From Desulfobacterales bacterium (GTDB lineage: Bacteria > Desulfobacterota > Desulfobacteria > Desulfobacterales > Desulfosalsimonadaceae), in the NCBI GenBank assembly GCA_034520365.1, contig JAXHNP010000003.1, forward strand, positions 124,001-188,000: a stretch of 64,000 bases of DNA. Reading direction: 5' to 3'. Under the pieces are notes generated by a model. The model saw only the letters and a program-made list of their open reading frames with translations, was not told the DNA's origin and did no database searches. The translations under genes and the position numbers were made by a program. Shown here one piece after another: positions 1 through 9,087 of the stretch. Within the stretch, counting starts at the first letter, position 1. Every line of letters starts with the position of its first letter.

Positions 1-2
1 AT

Positions 3-836
3 TTTCTGGAAATCGGCGTGGTGGAAAAAATCCATGATCCGGCGGCCGCCGACGTCTTCGGCCTGGCCGAAGGATTGGTCACGGTGCTCCTGCATACCGG
101 CTCCCGGGGGTTTGGCCACCAAACCTGCGACGATTTCCTGGCCACCATGACGAAAAACCGAACAATTGACGGCATGGAGCTGCCGGACCGCCAGCTGGCC
201 TGTGCCAGGATTCAATCCGCGGCCGGGCAAAGGTATTACCGGGCCATGGCCTGTGCCGCCAATTTCGCCTGGGCCAACCGGCAGATCCTGATCCACAATA
301 CCCGGGAGACGTTTGAGCAGGTCCTGGGGATCGGCCCGCGGCAGTTGGGTATGCGACAGGTCTATGACATCTGCCATAATATCGCCAAATTTGAACAACA
401 CACGGTGGACGGACAATCCCGGCGCATCTGCGTGCACCGAAAGGGGGCCACACGGGCCTTTCCCCCAAATCATCCGGATCTCTGCGCAGAATACCAAAAA
501 ACCGGTCAGCCGATCCTGATTCCCGGGGATATGGGCACCGCATCCTATGTGCTTACCGGTACGCCAAATGCCATGGAAGAGACCTTCGGTTCCACCTGCC
601 ATGGAGCGGGGCGCGTCATGAGCCGAAAGGCGGCGAAAAAATCCGCCAGGGGCCGTTCACTTGAAAAAGAGCTTGCCGAAAAAGGCGTGATTACCCGGTG
701 GACCGGTAGATCCACACTGGCTGAGGAAATGCCTGAAGCCTACAAGAATGTCACCGAAGTTGTGGATGTGGTGGCGGGCTCCGGGATATCGAAAATTGTG
801 GCCAAGCTTCGGCCCATTGCGGTCATTAAGGGCTAA
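3..836 (+). CDS. rtcB: RNA-splicing ligase RtcB, C-terminal part (cut by window edge)
   Basis: GTP- and Mn-dependent RNA ligase that joins 2',3'-cyclic-phosphate ends to 5'-OH ends. The reading frame is open from base 3, so the N-terminus lies outside the window. Family motifs appear in order: HTGSRGFGHQ, an ANR helix, HNIAKFEQH, CVHRKGATRAFPP, PGDMGTASYVLTG and STCHGAGR, whose His is the guanylylated residue in characterised RtcB. The end (EAYKNVTEVVDVV) is also typical. An internal GTG at 18 is not the real start because conserved RtcB sequence (FLEIG) precedes it. No partner gene such as archease or rtcA follows; the next gene starts 36 bp downstream. Confidence 0.93.
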   Translation, partial: FLEIGVVEKIHDPAAADVFGLAEGLVTVLLHTGSRGFGHQTCDDFLATMTKNRTIDGMELPDRQLACARIQSAAGQRYYRAMACAANFAWANRQILIHNTRETFEQVLGIGPRQLGMRQVYDICHNIAKFEQHTVDGQSRRICVHRKGATRAFPPNHPDLCAEYQKTGQPILIPGDMGTASYVLTGTPNAMEETFGSTCHGAGRVMSRKAAKKSARGRSLEKELAEKGVITRWTGRSTLAEEMPEAYKNVTEVVDVVAGSGISKIVAKLRPIAVIKG

Positions 837-872
837 GGCGAAACAACCGAAAGACATACAAAGGAGGCATCA

Positions 873-2225
873 ATGACACCGGAAATTTTCAGGGAGTATG
901 ATATCAGGGGCGTTGTGGACGAGCAGATCACGGATTCGGATGTTTTTCTGCTGGGCCGGGGCATTGGCACCTATCTGGCGGAACACGGCTGCCGGCATTT
1001 AACCCTGGGCCGGGACTGCCGGTTGAGTTCCGATCGATTCAATGAACAGATGATCAGAGGGCTTATTGCCAGCGGCTGCCACATCACTGATATCGGCGTC
1101 TGCCCCACACCGGTGCTCTATTTTTCAATCAGCCATTTCCAGCAGGAAGGCGGCGTGATGATCACGGCCAGCCATAATCCGCCGGAATACAACGGCTTCA
1201 AAGTATGCCTGGGCACAGACTCCGTGCACGGCCAGGAAATTCAGAAAATCCGGGAAATCATCGAAAAAGAAGCCTTTACAGACGGGGAAGGCAGCCGCAG
1301 CGAGGCGGATGCCATTACCCCCTATAAGCAGTATTTGACAGAGAACATCGAAGTGCCCAATACCATGCGCATCGGGGTGGATGCCGGCAACGGAACCGCC
1401 GGTGTTATAGCGGTCCCGATTTTAAAGGCGCTTAACTGTGAAGTGCATGACCTCTACTGTGAAATGGACGGCAATTTCCCCAACCATGAGGCCGATCCCA
1501 CCGTGGCCGCCAATCTGGAAGACTTGATTGCCCTTGTCAAAGAGAAAAAACTCGACATCGGCATCGGCTATGACGGCGACGGGGACCGGATCGGGGTCAT
1601 TGATGAAAACGGCGATATTATCTACGGCGATCAGCTAATGATTATCTTTTCGCGGGAAATCCTGACCCGCAAACCCGGCGCCACGTTTATCTCCGAGGTG
1701 AAATGCTCCAAAACCATGTATGATGATATTGAAAAAAACGGCGGCCGGGCGATTATGTGGAAAACCGGGCATTCGCTGATTAAAGAGAAGATGAAGGCTG
1801 AAAATGCCGAACTTGCCGGGGAAATGAGCGGCCATATGTTCTTTGCCGACCGGTATTTGGGGTATGATGACGCCATTTATGCCTCCGGCCGGCTCATCGA
1901 GATTCTCTCCCGCACCGGCCGGACCGTCTCCGACCTGCTCGCCGACGTGCCGCCGACTTTCAGCACCCCGGAAATCCGGGTGGAATGTCCGGACCATATC
2001 AAATTCAAAGTGGTCGAAAAACTCACCGAGGCGTTTCGAAAGGATTATAACGTGATTGATATTGACGGGGTGAGGGTCGTATTTGACGACGGCTGGGGCC
2101 TGGTGCGCGCGTCCAATACCCAGCCGGCGCTGGTGCTCCGGTTTGAAGCGCTGTCCCGGGAGCGGCTCGAAGAGATCAAGGATATGGTCGAAAAACGTCT
2201 CGCAGAGATTCAGGAATCTTTATAA
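873..2225 (+). CDS. phosphomannomutase/phosphoglucomutase
   Basis: Alpha-D-phosphohexomutase of 450 aa that interconverts hexose 1- and 6-phosphates for glycan precursors. The phosphoserine loop TASHNPPEYNGFK lies near residue 100, the metal-binding loop DGDGDR near 240, the sugar-binding GEMSGH near 325, and the phosphate-binding RASNTQPALVLR near 415. Length and motif order fit the bifunctional PMM/PGM (AlgC-like) group better than GlmM. The start has a strong AAAGGAGG Shine-Dalgarno sequence 6 bp upstream. Mannose versus glucose preference cannot be read from sequence. Confidence 0.9.
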   Translation: MTPEIFREYDIRGVVDEQITDSDVFLLGRGIGTYLAEHGCRHLTLGRDCRLSSDRFNEQMIRGLIASGCHITDIGVCPTPVLYFSISHFQQEGGVMITASHNPPEYNGFKVCLGTDSVHGQEIQKIREIIEKEAFTDGEGSRSEADAITPYKQYLTENIEVPNTMRIGVDAGNGTAGVIAVPILKALNCEVHDLYCEMDGNFPNHEADPTVAANLEDLIALVKEKKLDIGIGYDGDGDRIGVIDENGDIIYGDQLMIIFSREILTRKPGATFISEVKCSKTMYDDIEKNGGRAIMWKTGHSLIKEKMKAENAELAGEMSGHMFFADRYLGYDDAIYASGRLIEILSRTGRTVSDLLADVPPTFSTPEIRVECPDHIKFKVVEKLTEAFRKDYNVIDIDGVRVVFDDGWGLVRASNTQPALVLRFEALSRERLEEIKDMVEKRLAEIQESL

Positions 2226-2353
2226 ATATATTTGATTATTACCATATTTATTTCTTGACGGCCTTTTGGAATTGAGGCAGAAAAATTGCTTTAAACATTA
2301 TTCCATGAATGGACGATCTTTTATTTTGACAGGCAATTAACAGGAGAGGCCGG

Positions 2354-3937
2354 ATGAAAGTCTTAATCAGCGACAATCTGGGACAGGCGGGAATTGATAT
2401 CTTTGAAAACGAAAGCGGCATCGATGTGGATGTAAAAACCGGCTTGTCCCCTGAACAACTGCAATCGATCATCCCGGACTATGATGCCCTGGTGATCCGA
2501 AGCGCCACCAAAGTCACCGAAGATCTGCTGAGCGCTGCAACAAATCTTAAGGTGGTCGGCCGCGCGGGCATCGGGCTGGATAATGTGGATATCCCGGCAG
2601 CCACCAAAAAGGGCGTGGTGGTGATGAATACCCCCGGCGGCAATGTGGTGACCACGGCCGAACATACCCTCGCCCTCATGATGAGCCTGACCCGAAACAT
2701 TCCCCAGGGAACGGCATCGCTTAAAGACGGCCGCTGGGACAAGAAAAAGCTTCAGGGCCGGGAAATCATGAACAAGGCCATGGGGGTCATCGGCTACGGT
2801 AAAATCGGCTCTGTGGTGGCGGACCGCGCCCGCGGGCTTAAAATGCGGGTCATGGTTTATGACCCGGTGGTCTCGCCGGAAACCATTGAGAAAAAAGGGT
2901 TTGAAGCGGTCACGCTGGACACCCTGTATCAGGAAGCCGACTATATCAGCCTGCATGTCCCCAAAAGCAAAAACACCACGGGCATGATCGATGCAGCGGC
3001 ATTTGAAAAAATGAAGTCCGGGGTGATGCTTATTAACTGCGCCCGCGGCGGGATTGTGGACGAGGCCGCCTTAAAGGACGCGCTGGAGTCCGGCAAAGTC
3101 GCCGGCGCTGCCCTGGATGTGTTTGAAACCGAACCACCGCCCCCGGATCACCCGCTGCTCGGGTTTGACAATGTGGTGGTCACGCCCCATCTCGGCGCCT
3201 CGACCATTGAGGCCCAGACCAATGTGGCGGTGGCCGTGGCCCAGCAGATTATTGAATACCTGAAAAACAACAACATCCTCAATGCGGTGAATGTTCCGTC
3301 GATTCCGGGCAAGCTCCTGGAAAGACTCCAGCCCTTCCTCTACCTCGCCGACCGCATGGGCTGCATGGTGGCCCAGTTCACCAGCGGACAGCTAAAAGAG
3401 GTCCGGGTGGACTACACCGGGGATTTCAAAGATCTGGACATGTCGCCGGTGACCACCGGATTTTTAAAAGGGCTCCTGGATCCCATGGTGCCGGATGAGG
3501 TAAATGCTATCAATGCGCCCATGCTGGCCAAAGAAAAGGGGATCAAGGTATCGGAAACCAGCACCGCCGAGTCTCATGAGTTTACCAACCTGATCTCTGC
3601 GGAGGTGGTGACCACAGCCGAGACCTATCGGGTGGCCGGCACGGTATTCGGCAAATTGGATTCCCGGATTGTGCTGATCAATGATTTCCGGATTGAAATC
3701 GTGCCCCAGGGTAATCTGGCGTTGATCCACAATATCGACGAGCCCGGGGCCATCGGCAGCATCGGCAACACCCTGGGTGAAAACGGCGTCAACATATCCC
3801 GGATGCAGGTCGGCCGGGAGGCCAACGGGGAAAACAACATCATCCTGATCCGAACCGATACCCCGATCAATGCCTCGGTGATCGAAAAAATCCAGGCATT
3901 GCCAAAGGTCAAAAATATTCGCGTATTTGAATTATAA
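2354..3937 (+). CDS. serA: D-3-phosphoglycerate dehydrogenase
   Basis: First step of serine synthesis, oxidising 3-phosphoglycerate with NAD. The 527-aa length matches the long form with catalytic, NAD-binding, intervening and C-terminal ACT domains. Visible motifs are GRAGIGLDNVDIPAAT, the nucleotide-binding GVIGYGKIGSVVADRA near residue 145, NCARGGIVDEAAL, and the catalytic HLGAST near 280. The last 75 residues (LALIHNIDEPGAIGSIG) are the ACT domain that usually gives serine feedback control. The start has AGGAGAGG upstream. A 128-bp gap precedes it and the DUF1844 gene follows closely, so the two are probably co-transcribed. Confidence 0.95.
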   Translation: MKVLISDNLGQAGIDIFENESGIDVDVKTGLSPEQLQSIIPDYDALVIRSATKVTEDLLSAATNLKVVGRAGIGLDNVDIPAATKKGVVVMNTPGGNVVTTAEHTLALMMSLTRNIPQGTASLKDGRWDKKKLQGREIMNKAMGVIGYGKIGSVVADRARGLKMRVMVYDPVVSPETIEKKGFEAVTLDTLYQEADYISLHVPKSKNTTGMIDAAAFEKMKSGVMLINCARGGIVDEAALKDALESGKVAGAALDVFETEPPPPDHPLLGFDNVVVTPHLGASTIEAQTNVAVAVAQQIIEYLKNNNILNAVNVPSIPGKLLERLQPFLYLADRMGCMVAQFTSGQLKEVRVDYTGDFKDLDMSPVTTGFLKGLLDPMVPDEVNAINAPMLAKEKGIKVSETSTAESHEFTNLISAEVVTTAETYRVAGTVFGKLDSRIVLINDFRIEIVPQGNLALIHNIDEPGAIGSIGNTLGENGVNISRMQVGREANGENNIILIRTDTPINASVIEKIQALPKVKNIRVFEL

Positions 3938-3955
3938 TGATTCATGAGGTACATT

Positions 3956-4285
3956 ATGTCAGAAGAACAGCGTCCGGACAAAAATTCCGCCGAGGACAAA
4001 AATTCCGCCGGTGGCGCCTCGATTGAATTGCCTCAGATTAATTTCTCCACTTTTATACTTTCGCTAAATTCCTCTGCCCTGGTCCATCTCGGACTGGAAA
4101 CGGATCCGTCCACCGGCAGCCGGATGGCCAACCTGCCGCTGGCCAAACAGACCATTGATATTCTGGCCATGCTGGCGGAAAAGACCAGCGGGAATCTGAC
4201 CCATGATGAACAGCGCCTCTTGACAAACATCGTTTACGAATTACGTCTTATGTATGTGAAACAAAAAGAGGCATCGACGTCTTAA
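3956..4285 (+). CDS. DUF1844 family protein
   Basis: Small conserved protein (109 aa from this start) of unknown function. The core INFSTFILSLNSSALVHLGL followed by a helical NLPLAKQTIDILAMLAEKT segment is the DUF1844 signature. The N-terminus is charged and has a short internal repeat (DKNSAEDKNSA). I chose the ATG at 3956 because GAGG lies 6 bp upstream; the ATG at 3944 has no ribosome site. It sits 18 bp after serA and 15 bp before the DegP-like gene, so it is probably in their operon. I infer no function. Confidence 0.8.
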   Translation: MSEEQRPDKNSAEDKNSAGGASIELPQINFSTFILSLNSSALVHLGLETDPSTGSRMANLPLAKQTIDILAMLAEKTSGNLTHDEQRLLTNIVYELRLMYVKQKEASTS

Positions 4286-4300
4286 AAGGAGAACAAATTT

Positions 4301-5761
4301 ATGACAAAGTTTACATTTCCAACCGGATCGTTAATTAAGGCCATATTCGGCGTCCTGATCATTACCGGTTTGATGATGATGGGCTCGAGCCCGTATGTGA
4401 CGTCAGCCGCCGGGGCCAAACCCGGCAAGGCCGGACTTGTTCCGGAAAGTTTTACCGAACTGGCCGAGAATGCGAGCCCGGCAGTGGTTAATATCCGGAC
4501 GGTTAAAACCATTGAAGGCGGCGGCCGGGTGTTCCGCCATTTCTTCCAGGGCCCCCGCGGCCGCGGGGATATGTTTGATGAGTTCTTTAAAAAATTCTTC
4601 GACGAGGACCCCCGGGAATTCAAGCAGAAAAGCCTGGGCTCCGGCTTTATCCTTGACAAAAGCGGCTATATCGTCACCAACCATCATGTAATCAAGGATG
4701 CCGAGGAAATCCAGGTCAAACTCAAAAACGGCAATGAATATGATGCGGAAATCAAAGGGGCGGACTCTTCGACCGATCTCGCCCTGATCAAAATTAAGGC
4801 GGAGGAAGAACTGCCGACCCTTAAGCTCGGAAGCTCCGAAAACCTCAAAATCGGACAATGGATCATTGCCATCGGCAACCCCTTCGGCCTTGAGCACACC
4901 GTCACCGCCGGCATTGTCAGCGCCAAGGGACGCGTTATCGGGGCCGGCCCCTATGATGACTTTATTCAGACCGATGCCTCCATTAACCCGGGCAACTCCG
5001 GCGGCCCCCTGATCAACATGGACGGGGAAGTGGTGGGCATCAGCACCGCCATTGTGGCCGGCGGGGACGGCATCGGATTTGCGATCCCCATTTCAATGGC
5101 CAAGGACATCGTCAGCCAGCTCAAAAAAACCGGAGAAGTTACCCGGGGATGGCTGGGCGTCGGGATTCAGGACCTCGATTCCGAACTCAAGGAGTATTAT
5201 AACGTCGATGAAGGTGTTCTGGTCACCCAGGTATTTCCCGGCGACCCGGCTGACAAGGCGGGCATTAAACCCCGGGATGTCATTCTTTCCGTAAACGGCC
5301 AATCCGTGGATTCTGCCAGGGAATTGTCCAAAGTGGTGGCTGATCTTTCTGTGGGCGAAGCAGCCAAAATCAAGATTAACCGCAAAGGCGACATCAAAAC
5401 GATTAAGGTCGACATCGCCAAGCGGGATGAGGACAAAATTGCCGCCTCCATGCAGGGCGAGCCTTACGGAAAAGCCGAGGACGAGCTGGGCATCGAGGTC
5501 TCCAATATTTCCCCGAATATGGCGGAACGATTCAACCTGGACAGCCGGGCCGGGGTCATCGTGGTCAACGTGGCCGCAGACAGCAAAGCCGGGCAAGCCG
5601 GTATCCGCAAAGGCGATATTATTAAAGAGATAAATCATCAGCCGGTTGAATCGGTTTCGGATTATGAGGCCATAGTCGAAGAAGTGGCAAAAGGCGAGAC
5701 CTTACAGTTCTATATCAAGCGCGCCCAGCGCGGCTATATCGTGATCAAAATGGCCAAATAA
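4301..5761 (+). CDS. DegP/HtrA-type periplasmic serine protease
   Basis: Do-family envelope quality-control protease, 486 aa. A basic N-terminus and hydrophobic stretch (about residues 12-28) form a signal peptide ending near TSAAGA. The trypsin-like domain shows the triad His129 (TNHHVI), Asp159 (STDLAL) and Ser233 (GNSGGPL). Two PDZ domains follow (about 275-365 and 390-480), as in DegP/DegQ. A basic, Gly-Arg-rich loop around residues 72-92 resembles the LA loop. Ribosome site AAAAGGAG. DegP and DegQ cannot be separated here. No sigma-E-like site was recognised. Confidence 0.92.
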   Translation: MTKFTFPTGSLIKAIFGVLIITGLMMMGSSPYVTSAAGAKPGKAGLVPESFTELAENASPAVVNIRTVKTIEGGGRVFRHFFQGPRGRGDMFDEFFKKFFDEDPREFKQKSLGSGFILDKSGYIVTNHHVIKDAEEIQVKLKNGNEYDAEIKGADSSTDLALIKIKAEEELPTLKLGSSENLKIGQWIIAIGNPFGLEHTVTAGIVSAKGRVIGAGPYDDFIQTDASINPGNSGGPLINMDGEVVGISTAIVAGGDGIGFAIPISMAKDIVSQLKKTGEVTRGWLGVGIQDLDSELKEYYNVDEGVLVTQVFPGDPADKAGIKPRDVILSVNGQSVDSARELSKVVADLSVGEAAKIKINRKGDIKTIKVDIAKRDEDKIAASMQGEPYGKAEDELGIEVSNISPNMAERFNLDSRAGVIVVNVAADSKAGQAGIRKGDIIKEINHQPVESVSDYEAIVEEVAKGETLQFYIKRAQRGYIVIKMAK

Positions 5762-5792
5762 AAATTGTTTCAACGCTACGGTATAGGCCCCC

Positions 5793-6641
5793 ATGGAGAT
5801 CAAATCCTTTGCAAAGGTGAACCTATACCTTGAAATAACCGGAAAACGACCGGACGGGTATCATGAACTGATCACAGTCATGTGCCTGATTGATCTGCAT
5901 GATACCCTCCGGATCGAATTTCAACCCCCCGTCACCCGACTTAGCTGCAATCATGCGGATGTGCCGTCAGATGAGGCCAACCTCGTCTTAAAAGCCGCCC
6001 GGACATTTTTTCAGGCCATCGGCCGAACCGACGCCCTTACCGTTTCTATCGATAAGAAAATCCCCGTGGGCGCCGGATTAGGCGGCGGCAGCAGCAATGC
6101 GGCCGCCATGTTAACGGCCCTAAATAATCACTATCAACAACCACTGGATAAGGCGGCGCTAATGACTCTGGCCGGCCGCATCGGGGCGGATGTGCCCTTT
6201 TTCATTTATGGCCGACCGGCACTGGCCATGGGCATCGGGGAGGATTTAACCCCGTTTGATAATTTATCCGAAAGCCCGGTCGTCCTGATCTATCCGGGCA
6301 AACCGCTTTCAACCGGTGAGGTGTATCAAAGGTTGAATTTTGGATTGACAAAATCCAAAAAAATCAATACACAAATTATTTTTAGGCATATCCGGAAAAA
6401 GGAAATTCCGGCGCTCCTTCACAATGATCTGGAGCCGCCGGCATTTGCCATGAACCCGGAAATCGCCCATGCAAAAACGGTTTTGCTGGGCGAGGGAGCC
6501 GCCGGCGCATTGATGTCCGGCAGCGGGTCGTCGGTATTCGGCATTTACCCTAACCCGGAAGATGCCCATAAGGCCTGCGCCGACATTAAGGCCGGGTACG
6601 CACATTGGGATGTCTTTCTTACGAAGCTGCGGACCGGCTGA
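5793..6641 (+). CDS. ispE: 4-diphosphocytidyl-2-C-methyl-D-erythritol kinase
   Basis: ATP-dependent kinase of the MEP isoprenoid pathway; a GHMP-kinase fold of 282 aa, normal length. The N-terminal [21 protein letters not shown] and the ATP-binding [15 protein letters not shown] near residue 95 are diagnostic. The C-terminal [12 protein letters not shown] is the third GHMP motif. The ribosome-binding site is weak. Gene order ispE / tRNA-Gln / prs / rplY / pth is, as I recall, conserved in many Gram-negative bacteria and supports the call. Confidence 0.94.
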   Translation: MEIKSFAKVNLYLEITGKRPDGYHELITVMCLIDLHDTLRIEFQPPVTRLSCNHADVPSDEANLVLKAARTFFQAIGRTDALTVSIDKKIPVGAGLGGGSSNAAAMLTALNNHYQQPLDKAALMTLAGRIGADVPFFIYGRPALAMGIGEDLTPFDNLSESPVVLIYPGKPLSTGEVYQRLNFGLTKSKKINTQIIFRHIRKKEIPALLHNDLEPPAFAMNPEIAHAKTVLLGEGAAGALMSGSGSSVFGIYPNPEDAHKACADIKAGYAHWDVFLTKLRTG

Positions 6642-6669
6642 AATGCCAATTTATCACAAACGGGCTTGC

Positions 6670-6744
6670 TGGGGCGTCGTCAAGCGGCAAGACACAGGAT
6701 TTTGGTTCCTGCATTCGGAGGTTCGAATCCTCCCGCCCCAGCCA
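6670..6744 (+). tRNA. tRNA-Gln (UUG anticodon)
   Basis: A full cloverleaf can be drawn. Acceptor stem TGGGGCG (6670-6676) pairs with CGCCCCA (6734-6740). The anticodon stem CAGGA/TCCTG encloses loop TTTTGGT with anticodon TTG at 6702-6704. The T arm contains GGTTCGAATCC. Discriminator G6741 is followed by an encoded CCA (6742-6744). It lies between ispE and prs on the same strand and is likely processed from their transcript. Confidence 0.95.
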
Positions 6745-6769
6745 AATCAGAGGACAGGCAATCGAGAAA

Positions 6770-7717
6770 ATGACAGTGGAAAACGATTACATTATATTTG
6801 CCGGAAACTCCAATCCGTTACTTTCCAAAGCCATTGCCAAATATCTGAACCGCACCCTTGGCGGAGCCGAGGTCAAACGCTTCAGCGACGGGGAGATTCA
6901 GATTGAGATCAATGAAAATGTCCGGGCCAAGGATGTCTTTGTCATTCAATCCACCAGCACCCCGGTCAATGACAACCTGGTTGAACTGCTGCTGATGATT
7001 GACGCGCTCAAACGCTCCTCGGCCAGGCGAATCACCGCAGTCATTCCCTATTTCGGCTACGCCCGCCAGGACAAAAAGGTCGCGCCCCGGGTGCCGATCA
7101 GCGCCAAGCTGGTGGCGGATTTACTCACTACCGCCGGGGCGAACCGGATTATTACCATGGATCTGCATGCCGGCCAGATTCAGGGCTTTTTCAACACCCC
7201 GGTGGACAACCTCTTTGCCGCGCCGGTGCTGATTGATTACATGAACAACCATTTTCAAGACGATATGGTGATTATATCGCCGGACGCTGGCGGCGTGGAA
7301 CGGGCCAGAGCCTTTGCCAAACGGCTTGAAGCCGAACTGGCCATTATCGACAAGCGCCGGGATGCCCCGAACAAGGCCAAAGCCATGGCGGTGATCGGCC
7401 ATGTGGAAGGCAAAAAGGCCATCATTTTAGACGATATGGTGGATACCGCGGGCACCCTGACTGAGGCCGCCAATGCCGTCAAAGAATTCGGGGCGTGCGA
7501 AGTCCATGCCTGCTGTACTCACGCGGTGCTCTCAGGGCCGGCGATTGATCGGATCAATGAATGCGCGCTTTCCTCGGTGGTGGTGACGGATACCATCGCG
7601 CGCTCGGATCAGGGGATTGCCTGCGATAAGATTAAAGTCCTCTCCATTGCCAACCTTTTCGGAGAGGCCATCATCCGCAGTCATACCGGCGACTCTGTCA
7701 CATCCCTGTTTGTTTAA
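6770..7717 (+). CDS. prs: ribose-phosphate pyrophosphokinase
   Basis: Makes PRPP from ribose 5-phosphate and ATP for nucleotide, His and Trp synthesis. From the ATG at 6770 the product is 315 aa, the usual Prs length; longer upstream frames would run through the tRNA. Motifs: [17 protein letters not shown] at the N-terminus, [10 protein letters not shown] near residue 100, the flexible-loop region DKRRDAPN and the PRPP-binding loop [10 protein letters not shown] near 220. Followed 31 bp later by rplY. Confidence 0.96.
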   Translation: MTVENDYIIFAGNSNPLLSKAIAKYLNRTLGGAEVKRFSDGEIQIEINENVRAKDVFVIQSTSTPVNDNLVELLLMIDALKRSSARRITAVIPYFGYARQDKKVAPRVPISAKLVADLLTTAGANRIITMDLHAGQIQGFFNTPVDNLFAAPVLIDYMNNHFQDDMVIISPDAGGVERARAFAKRLEAELAIIDKRRDAPNKAKAMAVIGHVEGKKAIILDDMVDTAGTLTEAANAVKEFGACEVHACCTHAVLSGPAIDRINECALSSVVVTDTIARSDQGIACDKIKVLSIANLFGEAIIRSHTGDSVTSLFV

Positions 7718-7748
7718 GACGAATAACTTTTAATGGAGGCGATAAATA

Positions 7749-8417
7749 TTGGATCGACATCAAATAACCGCAAAACGACGTGAAAAAACCGGGAAAGGCA
7801 TTGCCCGGACCCTTCGCCGGGAGGGTAACATACCGGCCGTGCTGTATGGGGCAAACATTGACAACAGCGTGCCTTTATCCGTGAACATCCATGAAATGGA
7901 AGTTCTGCTGAATAAAGTCAGCCCTAGCCAGGCCCTGCTGGATCTTAATATCGAAAACGGCAGCCGGGACAAAAAGACGGTCATGATCAAAGAGCTGCAG
8001 ATCGACCCGGTTAAGTTCAAGTACCTGCACCTCGACTTTTATGAGGTCAAAATGGACCAGCAAATCACCACCACGGTGCCGGTGGTGACCACAGGGACCT
8101 CAAAGGGAGTTGAAGAAGGCGGCATCGTACAGATCATCCGCCGTGAACTCGAAGTCTCCTGTCTGCCCGGTGATATCCCTGAACAGGTGGAAATCGACAT
8201 CACCGATCTGGATGTGGGGGACTCGGTTCATGTGGAAGATATCGACCTGGGCGAAAAAATTGAAATCCCCTATGATACGAACTTCACCATCCTGACCGTG
8301 GTCAGCCCGGCCATGGAACGTGAGGAAGAGCCCGAGGCCGAGGGTGAAGAACTTGAAGAAGGCGAAGAAGGTGAAGCAGGTGAAGCGGAAGCCGGCGGCG
8401 AAGTTGAAGAGGAATAG
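7749..8417 (+). CDS. rplY: 50S ribosomal protein L25/Ctc
   Basis: 5S rRNA-binding protein of the long (TL5/Ctc) form, 222 aa, with an L25 domain (about 1-92), a C-terminal beta domain (about 95-185) and an acidic, Glu/Gly-rich tail. The start is TTG at 7749, set by GGAGG at 7735-7739 and by the canonical opening ITAKRREKTGKGIARTLRREG. Between prs and pth, as often seen. The 30-residue acidic tail is longer than needed for rRNA binding. Confidence 0.92.
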   Translation: MDRHQITAKRREKTGKGIARTLRREGNIPAVLYGANIDNSVPLSVNIHEMEVLLNKVSPSQALLDLNIENGSRDKKTVMIKELQIDPVKFKYLHLDFYEVKMDQQITTTVPVVTTGTSKGVEEGGIVQIIRRELEVSCLPGDIPEQVEIDITDLDVGDSVHVEDIDLGEKIEIPYDTNFTILTVVSPAMEREEEPEAEGEELEEGEEGEAGEAEAGGEVEEE

Positions 8418-8436
8418 CCACTTGCCGGCTTTTTTT
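8389..8436 (+). terminator. possible weak terminator or attenuator after rplY
   Basis: AAGCCGGC (8389-8396) can pair with GCCGGCTT (8424-8431), followed by a run of T to 8436. The loop is 27 nt and the upstream arm lies inside the rplY coding end, so it may attenuate rather than stop transcription into pth. Confidence 0.35.
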
Positions 8437-8462
8437 GCGGACGCCGGTTACTTTTTCGGAAA

Positions 8463-9038
8463 ATGACACCCATTCGCCCATGGTTAATCGCCGGCCTGGG
8501 CAATCCCGGCCGAAAATATGGGTGGTCCCGCCACAATGCGGGGTTCATGGTCATTGATCATTTGGCCGGGGCCAACCATGTGGCGTTGAGCCGGCAAAAA
8601 AAATTTGACGCGGAATACGGCCGTGGAAAAATCGGCCCAATGGAGGTCATCCTGTTAAAGCCCATGGCGTATATGAACCGCAGCGGACTGCCAATAAGCC
8701 GGACCGCCAATTTTTTTCAAATAGATTTGGGTCATCTGCTGGTGATCCATGATGATATTGATATGGGTTACGGAAACATTAAAATCAAAGCGAAAGGAGG
8801 GCATGGAGGACATAATGGCTTAAGGTCTATCATCGATGCCGTTGGAAGCGGGGATTTTCCCCGGATGAAAATCGGTATCGGCCGCCCCGAGGGACCGGTG
8901 GACGTCAGTGACTATGTCCTCGGAAACTTTACCGCTCAAGAACGGCGGGGGCTTGAACCGATACTGGATAAAGCAGCGGAAGCTGTGAGGACAATTCTAA
9001 TGTATGACGTCAACGAAGGTATGAACCGCTTCAATTAA
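8463..9038 (+). CDS. pth: peptidyl-tRNA hydrolase
   Basis: Recycles peptidyl-tRNA released from stalled ribosomes. The 191-aa length is normal. AGLGNPGRKYGWSRHNAGF contains the catalytic His. KPMAYMNRSG, the HDDIDMGYGNIKIKAKGGHGGHNGLRSI block and GRPEGPVDVSDYVLG complete the family pattern. The ribosome site is weak (CGGAAA). It closes the ispE-prs-rplY block and hppA starts 49 bp downstream. Confidence 0.95.
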   Translation: MTPIRPWLIAGLGNPGRKYGWSRHNAGFMVIDHLAGANHVALSRQKKFDAEYGRGKIGPMEVILLKPMAYMNRSGLPISRTANFFQIDLGHLLVIHDDIDMGYGNIKIKAKGGHGGHNGLRSIIDAVGSGDFPRMKIGIGRPEGPVDVSDYVLGNFTAQERRGLEPILDKAAEAVRTILMYDVNEGMNRFN

Positions 9039-9059
9039 CGTTTAACTTTGTTTTATTTA

Positions 9060-9075
9060 TTAACTAATTAGTTAA
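9060..9075. promoter_or_regulatory. 16-bp perfect palindrome upstream of hppA
   Basis: TTAACTAATTAGTTAA is a perfect inverted repeat ending just before the GGGAGGG ribosome site of hppA. It could be an operator or a mRNA hairpin near the start. I see no matching copy elsewhere in the window. Confidence 0.3.
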
Positions 9076-9087
9076 GGGAGGGTTAAC

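Noticed and set aside
18-836. GTG at 18 as a true start of a short RtcB
   Set aside because: Conserved RtcB residues precede it in frame up to the window edge, so the gene is simply cut by the window.
4290-4300. AGAACAAATTT, which matches the inner part of the mobile-element ends
   Set aside because: It is the ribosome-site spacer before the DegP-like start and lacks the CCGTG end; no partner repeat nearby.
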